From positions 10,253,531 to 10,317,530 of the forward strand of contig CM022668.1 of assembly GCA_012295275.1 (NCBI GenBank): 64,000 nucleotides of DNA, read 5' to 3'. Every line of letters starts with the position of its first letter. Position 1 is the first letter of the stretch. The notes beneath the pieces are model-generated. The model did no database searches. It was not told the origin of the DNA and saw nothing but the letters and a program-made list of their open reading frames with translations. Shown one piece after another: positions 35,919-49,417 of this stretch. This DNA comes from Chrysomallon squamiferum. Its lineage: Eukaryota; Mollusca; Gastropoda; Neomphalida; Peltospiridae. Position numbers and translations under genes: made by a program.

Positions 35919-38591
35919 TGATGATGATAATCATCCTGATCGATGATGATGATTATACCACTCCTAACAATACTAATAATAATGGTTGATAAATCCTTAT
36001 TTCTTACTATTTAGTTTGTTCCCTCTTTTTCTCTCTCTCTCTGTATGTATGTATGTGTATGTGTGTGTGTGTGTGTATATAAATACGTGTGTACGTATAT
36101 GTTTTGTGTATATATATATATATATCCTTTATATATATATATATAATTTATAAAAGCAAACAAACAAAATTAAATAAAATGATTTCACAACGTTAATTTT
36201 AACATTCTAAAGTTGCATTTTCATCAAGATAACATTTTAATATTTTATCTTATTTCAGTCTGAAATTTTCTTCAAGAAAACGTTCTAATTTTTTATTTTA
36301 TTTATTTCTGAAATCTCAGTACCTGAGCTAGCTGCCTGACAGTCTTCTTGCCCATAAGTATTGAAGATTTGTCTTTAGAATATCTTTCTACGTAGTCAGA
36401 AACAGACATACTGGTCAGTCCGTACTTGACAATCTCAACCATCACATTGAATATGTGTTCATACTGACTCTGTAGTGAAATTAATAAGTTAGTTTAATTT
36501 ATAATTAGTTCACAGTAATTGAATATGTGTTCATACTTACTCTATAGTGAAATTAATGTTAGTTTAATTTATAATTAGTTCACAGTAATTGAATATGTGT
36601 TCATACTGACTCTGTAGTGAAATTAATAAGTTAGTTTAATATATAATTAGTTCACAGTAACTGATAAACAGAAATTGTATCTGTTGTTCACTCTCACTTA
36701 CTCACTCACTCACTCAAAAACGCATTCTAAATTATTTATTCTTGTTTCTTTCTTACATTATACTCATTGACTGAACTAAACTTTATTTACACTCTGGCCT
36801 TTATTCAACACAGTGAATAATATAAATACATAACTAACAAGCCGGAATATATGTTGTAATAATGATGTATGTATGTATTAAAACACGTATATATCAATAG
36901 AAGCGAACTTGTATCTACAGACAAACAGCCTAAATAAAATTCATAACAACACATATTTTAGTCTTGAGATTTATGAATAATCACAATCATTTGCATCAAT
37001 CCTGAAGCTTTCTAAGGCAATTATTTTTGTTTTTTAAATAACGTTTTAAATTGACGAACATTTCGTCCATTTTATAAATACTTTATCAGAAGACTTTTTC
37101 TTTCTTCTTGAAAAAAACAAGAAGAAGAACAGAACATGAAAATAATAATCTCATCACCAATTTCAGTATTTGAAAATAAAGAGTAAATTATATTTGTCAA
37201 CGTTATGTGTTCCCTTCTCCTTTTTCAATGAGGTGATACTGATTCGAGAGTCAAAATGTATTAATGAAAATCCAGTGTTCTTATCGAGACCATTTAGTTA
37301 TGTCTTGAATCACAGTATTTGATTTAAACAGTTTGTAACAAGATGCATGTATGAGTTTTTATACCCTGATTACAAAAATAACGTGTAACAGATCTGTGTC
37401 TATTTTTTCTTTATGTTTGGTTATACCGTATACAGCATCATGAAAACTAGGTTTAACAAATTACACAAACAGTCTTCATTCCATTTAGGTTTTCATTTCC
37501 TAACAAAACAATCAAACACCAAGAAATTGAATCATCCATGGAACCAAGGGAACATCCTTTAAGGAAAGACTAAACAGTGATTTCTGAGATTGTAGTCAAG
37601 CAGTCAAACGGATTAGTCGACAGTATAAACAGTCTACCAACAAACCAGCCAAAGGAATCACTCACCAAGCAAACACTTGAATCTAGCAACCAACCATCAA
37701 GAAACCAGTTAGATAGAAAACCGAACAACCAATCGTCTACCAACCAAAGGAATAGCCAGCAAAAAAGCACTCAAAAAACAAAAAACGTATTCAGAATTAG
37801 TTCACCAGCCAGTTATGTGACCTTTCAACACCAAGCAAGTCACAACTTACTCAGTCACTCACTCTAACTTACATGAGTCTGCACCATGTTTTTTCTTTGC
37901 TCTCTGAGTCTTGTCATCACACCAAGTATGTTGATTCTGCCAGTTTTCATCTCGTCTGTGAGAATGTGTAAAGCAATGTACGTCCCTGTACGTCCTATTC
38001 CAGCACTGTGCAAAACAGGTTTAAGTTATTAGTCTTAAAAAAACAGCTATTCAATAAGCTAAACTATCTATATGTCTTTCGCCATTTACCTATATCTCTG
38101 TCTGTCGTGTCGATATAAATATATAGATATATATCCTTTATGCATCTCTATTTTATTAGTAGTATTAGTATTAGTATTAACATTAGTATTAGTATTATGC
38201 ACACCTACCTACAGTGTACCAGGACTGGACCTGGTCTTGGAGGACTCGTCTCTTTGGTGAGCCAGAAAAAGTCGAGAATATCCACGGCTTTGGGAACCCC
38301 ATGATCAGGCCAAGACGTGAAGTGAAAGTGATCAAACGTCTTCGTCTTTCTTGTCTGTGGAATACAAGAATAACTGAATCACAGCATTCAACAGGTTCTT
38401 TATTATAGTAGAACATAATTACAGATAAGTGATAAGGTATGGAAGCATGCCTCATTATTATGTCTACGTCCTGTAGTGCCTACAGAACACAGTGCCTTCT
38501 GTAAATTCATAATTAGTTGATGAAATTTGTAAAGACCAATACAAAGATGATGACAACAACAGCAATGATAATAATGGTGATAATGAAGTTT

Positions 38592-38639
<48 letters not shown>

Positions 38640-38812
38640 CATGATGATGATAATAAAAACGAAGATAGTGAAAATGATGATAACAATAATAATAACATCT
38701 GTAATAATGATGGTGATGATAAATATGGAGTTGACAAAAACAAATGAATGTAGATGATAAAACAGCAGCATCAACAGCAACAATAATAACAACCACAATA
38801 ACAACAGTAATA

Positions 38813-38860
<48 letters not shown>

Positions 38861-39353
38861 TGTAATGATGGTGATGAAGATGATAATGATGATGATGAAG
38901 ATGACAGATTATTACCTTCCTCTGTGTGACTTGGATTTTCCTAGTCGTGTAATTAGCTCGTACATTTACTTCTGTGACAACGACATCGAAAAATTCCACA
39001 GTCAGTTTATTCTGATCATTCCAGTACGGTTCACATTTATGCTGCAAAATAAATAAATAAATAAATAAAAATAAATAAATAAATAAGTAAATAAATAAAT
39101 AAATAAATAAATAGATAAATAAAAAAATAAATAATAAGATTTCAAGACATTTTAAAAGTCTACTACAATGAATATAAAAGATGTAGTAGTAGTAATAGTA
39201 GTGGTGTACGAGTGGTGCTGTAGCACTGGTGGAAGAAGTAGTACTAGTATTATAGTAGTATTAATAGTAGTAAGTAAAGAAATAAATAAGTCAATAAATA
39301 ATTTTGAAATATGACAGAAAAAATATAATAAAATGTAAAGTCATTTTAAAAGC

Positions 39354-39416
<63 letters not shown>

Positions 39417-40459
39417 GATACTCAAATAGATAGATAGATAAATAGACAGATTAAAAGACAGATTGATAGATAGATAAAGAGATACAGAAACAAAGAAAAT
39501 GTAACTACATTTAAAAATAATTAAAACCACAGACCTTTCCTTCTTCAATGAGATTTGTCAACATAACAATTTGTCCGCAGTCTTGTTCCCAGATCATCCT
39601 CCAAAAGTCTGGCAAAGTCACCTTGTTTGGTGCTATAAACAAAAAACAGTTAATAAGGCAGACAAGTTTATTTCTTTTTCAGCAGTCTAGAACGTAGGTT
39701 TTCAATCTGGGGGTCGCCATCCTTTCTTCTGGTGGTCGCGAGATCGTTCTTGGGCGAGGGTATGCTTTAGCTTTTCTTCAACTTGACTTGGAAGGAGGAA
39801 TAAATAAAAACGTGTAGATTGGTTTGGGACCCGTCATAGTGAACACTGATTCCTTTGGTACTGACTTGGTTGATGAAAATATGCTAACCCTAGATATTAT
39901 TGAATCAAACATTTTAAAGGGGATTTTTGGTCATATTGTGTTGCTCAGATGGGGTTGCGGTATGAAAAAGGTTGAAAATCAGTGGTCCAAAACGATATGA
40001 AACGATATAAAGGTAGTGTTCCACGAAGATATAATATCAGTGATCCAGTGAGTATAATGAATGGAAGTCAAGTTTGATAAGTAAGAATAGTATTTTATTA
40101 TCGTATGGTATCGTATCTATCTATCTCTCTCTCTATCTATCTATTTATCTATCTATCTATGTATCTATTGAAATATATATTTGTCTGTCTGTAAATGCTC
40201 AAATATATAAATAGCTAACTGAACAGATACATTATCTTACCTTGAGAAGCTATGAAGTATTTTTTCTTTTCATAACCCTGTGAAAAAAGGAAAAAAAACA
40301 TTATATATATATATATATATATATATTCGCATACATGGACATATACATGCATGTACGTGTGAGTCTGTACATATTTATATATGTATAAGTATTTATGTAT
40401 GTATACATAAATATATGTATGCATGATGTATAGATGTTTGAGTAAGATTAGTTTTTATA

Positions 40460-40499
<40 letters not shown>

Positions 40500-42879
40500 T
40501 AGATCATACAGATTAGAAAGACAAATAGCTTGGTTGAATAGTTAAATACAAACACACAGTCACCCACATATGCACACAACAAGAGAAAGATAGAGATATG
40601 TACAACCAGACACATATCAACACATATTTAAAAGAGAAATACCGACAGTTAGAGAACTATTGAAATTGTTCAGTGAAATGTTATGTTGACAACTTAAAAC
40701 TTACGTCCACGTAACTGGCGTTGATGTAGTCAGAGTGGGGGATGTCTGCTAGTGTAGTCAGTTTCACTCGATTGTTGTCGTCTGATAAAAAAACAAGTAT
40801 CATTGGTAATACGAAAAAAATTATAATAAAATAAATAAATAAATATATATAAAGTAAATAAAAACGACAATAATAATAGTAAAAAATAAAATAAACAAAG
40901 TAAATAAATAAATAAAAAGAAGAAGAAGAAGAAAATTACTAAACATAATTAGTAAAATCAGTTAGTAAATGATTGATACAAAAATATGAATTGTTATATA
41001 TGGATGGTTATAGTGTCATTTCGTATTAGTTATTTAGTAAGAAGTGAATAGAAAATATATATATGAAATACCCAGCCACAGGGTATATCAGGTACATTAT
41101 TGCGATTGTAATATTAATATTGGTATTAGTAGTAGCAGTGGTAGAGGCAAAAGTAATAGTAGCAGTAATGATAGGTTATACTGTTTTTGCTATTATTAGT
41201 GTTGTTGTTGCTATTATTGTTGCTTTTGTTGTTGTTGTTATTATTGTTATTACTATTTTCGTTGTTGTTGTTGTTGTGGTTGTTGACATTGTTGCTATTC
41301 CTTCTGTTATTAGTGTATCAATACAGGATGAAGTAGCCTAATAGTTTTTGTACAAACAGTAATAATAATTATAACTATTGTTGTTAAAAAATGTATTTAT
41401 GAGGAATTTGGCTGTTCTTCAATGAGCAAAAACACTCTAAAGCTATCCCCAAATATAGACAGATTTATAAACAGATATACAGACTTATAAACAAATAAAC
41501 AACTGGATGTATAGATAAGTAAAGAAACAGACGTCCTAGGTGCAGACAGAGAGTAAGATAGATAAAGAGACAAATAGATATACAAATAGATAGAGTGAGT
41601 AAGATAGACAGATATATAAATATGTTGACAGTTAAACAGATAAATAGTACACAGACTGTTAGGTTATACATGAAAAAGAGAGAATTAGATAAGTAAATTG
41701 ATAAATCGAATTTTCGATAGGTAAGTGATAATGTAAATACCGTCATGTGTAAATAATAGATAGAACGACAAACAAACAGCCAGAGAGATAGAAAATAAAA
41801 GTTAAATACTCAACACACACGGATAGTAACCAGCAAATCTGTTCTTCTTTCTGTTTTCTGGAATCTGTGAGTCTGTGTAAGGATGCTTGAAGCCGCTTGG
41901 AAGTTTCTTTAAATAAAGTAAATATAATTAAAATTCCTATACATGAGGGAAAAAAGGACAGACTAAATAAAAAAGACAAAATAGATATAAGTATTTATTT
42001 AGAATGAGATAGACACATAGACATCATGGGTGAAATGTAGATATAGTGATATGTATGTTTCTGTGTATATGTATATGAATATATGTGTGTGTGAGTGTGT
42101 GTGTGTATATATATTATCTTCTATATCTATATATATACCAGTAGATATATCAGTGTATCTATATTTCAGATGTCCACACATATAGCAAAACATCAAAGAA
42201 AAAAAACATTCTGTTATTTAGAATTACTTAATAACAAACAAATATTAAAACTGTTATACTGAAAATGAGACAGACAGAGACAAACGTATAACAAATCTGT
42301 TTACCAGAAACTCTGCTTCAAAACCTCCACGTTGACCTCTGATAGATTCTATAATACTCTCCAACTCTGACACATCGAACCCGTCTTCTGGTAGGCAGAA
42401 CGTTGGAACCTCTCTGACGTCGTTGTAGTAAGGGTTGACGTCATTCAGGACGTCGCCATTGTATCCCTCGTTTGTTTCCTGTACTTCTGGATCTGACGAT
42501 GCGACGATATCCTCAATGACGTCAATGTCTGACTGACTGACATCATTTGTTTCTGAAGACATTTTTGTTGAGGGGTCTAAATTTTCATAGACGTTTTCAT
42601 CTTTCTTTTCTCTTCGCTCATCTAAGATTTGAATTTAAAAGTATCACAGAATATTTAGAGTGCAAATTCAATGACTGCATCAGAAGATTAAACCTCATCG
42701 GACAGATTTTTCCACATCCAAACATACAAGTAATTGCTTTATTTATTTATTTTTTGTTTAATCACTGTATTGATGTAACACTGTATTAAATACATTTTGT
42801 ATCCTAAAAGGATTATTTATTTAATAATTTTTTTATTCAAAAATAAAACAATGACAACAACAACAACAACAACAACAAC

Positions 42880-42937
<58 letters not shown>

Positions 42938-43587
42938 CTGCTGATGATGATAATAATAATAATACTCCTAATAATAATGAACAGTAATATTTATGATTGT
43001 ATGTGTGTATGTATGTTTGTATGTATGTATGTCTTTATTTTTGTTTCTTGTTCAGTTTACAGGCAGAAATGCACACTAATGATAAATGCCTTCCACACAT
43101 TTTTAATAATTTGTATTTCTTTGACTCATGATTCTAACTTAATCTAATAATAAAGTAGGCGACACTGAAAACGACCAGACACTGAGCTATTTAGATAAGT
43201 AGTTGCTTGCTGTTATTACGTACCTCGAGATGTTCTTCCTACTTCTGACATAGGTGCGTTATCTGTATCCTTGTCACTCCTTCTTCGTTTTCTGAAATAA
43301 TGAAACCCAAATGTAAAATAATACGATTATATGCGGAACGGCAATAACTGTAATGATTTACTGCATATGTACTCGTAGATAGACTAACTCAGTGTGTTAA
43401 TAGACTTGATTTAGATTTTCTTCTTTTCTTCTTGTTGCGGATGTTTTTCCTTGTTCTGACTGTTCTACAACTACTACTGCTAACACGTTTTATACTACAA
43501 TTACTTTTACAATAAGAAGAATAAGAATAAGAATAATAACAATAACGATGTTCATGATAATAATAATAATAACAATAATAATAATAA

Positions 43588-43618
<31 letters not shown>

Positions 43619-46600
43619 AAGAAGAAGAAGAAGAAGAAGAAGAAGAACCGGGATGAGGAGAATTAATCTTTTACCTAAATATTACAGTGACTACTACAGC
43701 AACAATAATGGCACCACTAACAGCAGCAACGACACCACCAATTAATCCTCCAGAAACATTTGATTGTTCTTGTGCAGCTGAAATAATAATAATAATAACA
43801 ACAACAACAGCAAGAACAACAGTAAAATAAATTAATAAAAACATGTTTGTTATTATATACCAGAACGATAATGAAATTATATAATATACGATGTTATGAA
43901 ATATAAAAATAAGTGAATGATTTCGAAGACAGTGATTTTCTGATGAAATCCACTGACTGAAATATGACATTTACTGATTGTATAATGATACTTATTGACT
44001 GAAATATGACACTTATTGACTATATGATGACACTTACTCACTGAAAGATGACACTTATTCACTGTATGTTGACTCTGATTGTTTTATGATTTGTACTGAT
44101 AGTATTATTACACTTACCGACTGTACAGTCCGGTTGTTCCCAATCTGCAACGCAGCCATCTATGCATGTTCCATTTTCTGTGTCACAGTCCTGTCTACCT
44201 TTACAATGTCTGTCAGCACAAGACATGTTACAGTTGTATCCATACGTGCCATTACAGCCTGAAAGTAGTAAAAAGATCAAACAGAAATGGAAAAAAATCA
44301 AAACATTAGTAAGTAAAAAATAAATATTTTATTATGTATACGTATATGTTAGGGCAGACGTGATAGTGTGACTGAACAGGCGAATAAGATGATTTACAAC
44401 AACGAAAAGATTCTGAAGAACAATCTTATAAACTACCTTTATAACTTCATTGTTTAGAGAAGCCACCTTATTCTTCAGAAGCTACGTAGAAATATTAATC
44501 AATAGCGACATGGCTATTTGATTCTCTATGTGTGTAAACAATTGAATAAAAAAGAAGTTCCTAAAGGAATATTATAATAAATATTATCTTTTCTTAGTTT
44601 TTTCTTTTTTCTTTTGATATTTTTTCTGACTCATAGATACACTTTTTGATTGAAAGATGATACTTACTGATTGTATGATGATACTTATTGATTGTATGAT
44701 GACACTTACTGATTGAAAGATGACACTTACTGATTGTATGATGACACTGATTGTATGATGACACTTACTGATTGAAAGATGACACTTACTGATTGTATGA
44801 TGACACTTACTGATTGAAAGATGACACTTACTGATTGTATGATGACACTTACTGATTGTATGATGACACTTACTGATTGTATGATGACCCTTACTGATTG
44901 TATGATGACACTTACTGATTGAAAGATGACACTTACTGATTGTATAATGACACGTACTGATTGTATGATAACTCTTACTGATTGTATGATGACGCTTACT
45001 GATTGAAAGATGACACTTACTGCATAAACTGTGGAATGAAAAAAGTTCGTAAAGGAATATTATAATGATCTAATTTTTCTGATTTTTTGTCCGTTTTCAT
45101 ATCTTTAGGAAACAAATACACTGTCGATTTCACGTCAATCCGAATATTATATTGAGGCCTACAACAGAAAGGATCAGTTAACCACTAGTTCAGTACTTTC
45201 TTACGAATTGAACACGTTTGAAAAATACACAGACTTGATATGTTGATATGAACCAGACATGATACTGTAATGAAATTTAAAATTCTATCTCTGTGTTTCT
45301 CATTCACTAATAAATACGTACTTGTTGTACAGTCTGTAGACTCGTATCCTCTTTGACAACCATCAACACAAGTTCCATTCACATGATCACAAATTAAATT
45401 TTCAAAACATTTACGATCTGTACATAAATTTGAACAGTTCTGTCCGTATCTGTCACGTGAACATTCTGAAATATAGAGATATAAATTACAAAAGCTGAAC
45501 GTAAAGAAAGATTACTTTATAAAATAATAAAAAAATAGCAAAATATAAAGGAATATATATACATATAATTACAAAAATGGGACGTTTACTGAATGTGTGA
45601 TGACAACTAGAGATGATAATGACATGTCTGCATGATGAGATTTACTGATTGTAAAAAGACAATGATGACATTCTATGATGACATTTACGGCCATGTCTTG
45701 AACACACTGTATAATGACATGCAATGAATTGTGGCAATTACAGTCGCTTTACGACGCTTATTCATTACGTAATTTTTTTTATATAAAGTTTTACGAAAAT
45801 ACAGATGTATTTATGAATCGTTCTAGTATTGTAATATTTATATCAGTATACGTTTTTTAATTACACTGATCTGTTACATGGCTTTCAATTAAATTTGTTT
45901 TAAGCAACCATATTGCTTATCGATGAACAAAGTTTTACTTTGTATTCTTACAGGCGTTAATGGATAAGTTAGATATATCTGTATTTCCAATGTAATATAT
46001 ATCTTACGTTGTTTGCAGTCAGCTGAAATGAAGCCTGCAGTGCAACCATTGTCACATTTTCCTGTTACGTTGTTACACGTTGATGAACCTTTACAGTGTC
46101 TGGCAGAACAATCTTCACCACACAGTTCACCATAGTGACTGGAATCACACACTGAAATGCATGTATAAAATTAATATAAAACATTCCTAAAGTAGGTACC
46201 CTAAACAATGATATTAAATTAACCTACCCATTTTCCAACTGCGTACAAATCTTCTTAAACAGGAATACCATGATAACATTATAGCAACAGAGTTTACCTG
46301 GTCTCTGAATAACACACGCACGCGCACACACATTTATTGTTCTATTAATAATTGTTTAATGAATTAAATAATTATAACCCTTAACAATTTTATGTTAATA
46401 AACTGTTTATCGTTTCGGTATGATACCATTACACGAGGACTCAGTCCAGTTAGTCTCACATCCGTCAGAACATTTTCCAGTAGTGTAATTACAGGGATGT
46501 GTTTTACAATGACAAAACTCAGTACAGTGTTCACCATACGTTCCAGGGTCACACACTGAAAAGTAAATGTAAATAGAATAATCGTGAGGAATTAATACAT

Positions 46601-49325
46601 ATTGTTCTTTAATAAATTATTTTAAAAAATGATAAGAAAACACTTTTTTACAATATTCTTGTGTTACATATTAAAAAAGAAATTAAACAAAACGACTGAA
46701 AAATAATAATGAATATGACTATAGTGACAATTCCGATAATAGTGATGATGATGATATATATATATTTATATATATATATATATGTATGTGTGTCTGTGTG
46801 CTGACATATGTATTCAAATGTATCTACATCTTATGTGTGTGTACGAGTGGTTCTAAATGTGTTTACTAAATGTTTATACATGTAATTAATGTACTTATAA
46901 AGTCTACATACCAAAAACTTGAACTTCACAAAAGTCCATTGAAAAGTCGCCTTTGTTTCTGTAAAGTGTGATGTATCTAGCATTTTCATTACAGGTCAGA
47001 TGTGTTATATTTGGACTGTTTATATCTGTTTTACCACACAAGTGTCCTGTGTTAATCTGGTTTGACTCCTTAGAGCTGTAGAGTTCAACACCATCTCTGC
47101 GATCAGTGTCTAAAAAGTAATAAAATATGTATATCTCTCTATCTATATCTGTATCTAAACACACACACAATTTTGTAAACATACATGCATATAGACATGT
47201 ACACTGATTAATCAATTAAAAACAACTGCAACAATACATCAGTCGACACGTTGGCATTATGTTAAACATAGATTCAAAAGAAGCCGTTATAAGAAATAAC
47301 GAAATAAGTGGTCACTATGGAATCCGAAAATAAGATATGACAGCAGAATTATCTAAACTTTAAAGTAAGGTTTTCTTCCTATTTTCATGTACAAATAATT
47401 TGATCTGTGAATGTGTTTCTATGTTTCCTTCCTTGAAGAACATAATTAAAAATAGTAAAGTATATATGTATTTTTCTTTGTGTATTGTTTTTATACACCT
47501 TATTTATTTAAAAATGAACTAAAATGAGTAAATGATATAAAAATGAGTATTAATCATATTATTATTATATATAAAAAATTTACACAAAAGCTACTAATCA
47601 ACTACCACGACAACTATTATTACTATTATGATTATATTAAGCTCCTTTCTTTAGAACGTATCTAAAATCAAGACTAGTAAAAAGTATAAAATAATTTATG
47701 AAAGTAAGTAGAGATAAGATAAACTTACAGTCAGTTCTGAAGTAAATGATTACTTCTTGTATGAAATAAAAATCTCCCAGGTCTACCTCCCACCAGCTGG
47801 GTTGGTTACTGACATTTGTTAGAATACAGTAAAAATCAGTAGCCCTGGTGTCACCATCTACTGCCAGTGAAGAATTTCGATATTGGGGTAGATAATAGGA
47901 ACTTTGTGTGGTCTTCTTACCAAACGCAGTGTTTTCTAGAATAAATAATTTAATTAATTAATTAATTAATTAATAAAACTAAGTTATAATGATTCACATA
48001 TGTTACTACTACTACTACTACTACTACTGCTACTACTACTACTAATACTACTACTTTACTACTACTAGTACTACTACTACTAGTACTACTGCTACTACTA
48101 CTGGTTCTTCTACAACAGTTACTACTATAGGTACTGATTTTACTAGAATTACTAGATCCTGTAATATATATTACACTTACTAAAACACAAGCTATACACA
48201 CTCATACACATAAACACACACAAACACAGACACACATAAACACACACACATACACACATCCACTCATATGGAAATAAATTAAGTAACACAAGTTCACGGA
48301 CCTATAATTCTGTAATGATTTATTGATATATAGCATCTGGCTGAATAGCAGGACTTTCTTGGAGATATTTAATGTACGTGCAAACACAAACATTGCACGT
48401 TAAATGTCATACCCTGAACAGTCTTGAAATCTGGTTTATAATGATTACATTATCATATTCTCTCCTGTCAACTTGGATTGAATATTCAGTACTATAACTG
48501 TCACTCTATACTGTAAATTGTCAGAGGCTACAAGGTATCACAGTATTGGCATCAGAAATGCGGGAATGTTTCTCTGACAAACTGGACATCTACTTGGGCG
48601 CAGTATTCCCATCCTTTCCAGACATTTGAACAAACACAGGGCTGTCGTTCAAATGACTCAATCGCATCTTTAAAACAACAGTGGTTACCATGGGGAGCAA
48701 TTTACAGGTTAGGGGGTAGAAGACCTATCAACGTATAAAACTGTTCCCAGATCATAAAGCCGTGAGATTTGCCTGGTTTCATCAAACTGTTCATTGGAAC
48801 ATTGCATCAAGACGAAGGGTTCACATTTCCGATGAGACCTTTTCTTCCTGTGTAATGAGAATGGTTGTACACGTGTCGGGAGAGAAAGGATAACAGCCTT
48901 GGCTTCCCACAGTATCCAAGATAATGTTTTGTTTGGGGGAGATCAGTCATGGTGTGGATATGTCTTTAGCTGGGCTGGAATATGGAGCTTATCACCATTC
49001 AACGTTTTTGAATTAAATGACATCATTTTCTAAATCTGTAGCATCTTGAAATAAATCGCATTATCTCATGATATTATTGCTTATGTTTCTCCTCATATCG
49101 CATGAACGTTTCATTTGGTATAGAAATCTTTGAGAAATTTCATGCACCATGTATGTACGTATGTGGCTTTGTGTATGTATGTAGGTATTTATATATGTGT
49201 GTCTCTATAGGTATGTATATATGTATGTATGTATGTAGGTATTTATGCACCCACAAACACACATACACACATATATAATATATATAATATATATGCATAT
49301 ATAGATAGATGTGTTTCTGTGTGTG

Positions 49326-49368
<43 letters not shown>

Positions 49369-49374
49369 ACATAA

Positions 49375-49417
<43 letters not shown>

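Noticed and set aside
37577-37867. Gln/Asn/Ser-rich plus-strand frame
   Set aside because: CAAC-rich intron sequence; the other copy (15650-15880) is not open over the same span.
42254-42562. Stand-alone minus-strand gene starting MSSETNDV
   Set aside because: It is the internal acidic exon of gene D (42621-42305): an AG acceptor upstream, a GT donor at its end, and both neighbours in phase.
44640-45025. CRISPR-like array
   Set aside because: Units are contiguous 21-mers without unique spacers, in an animal intron; a minisatellite.
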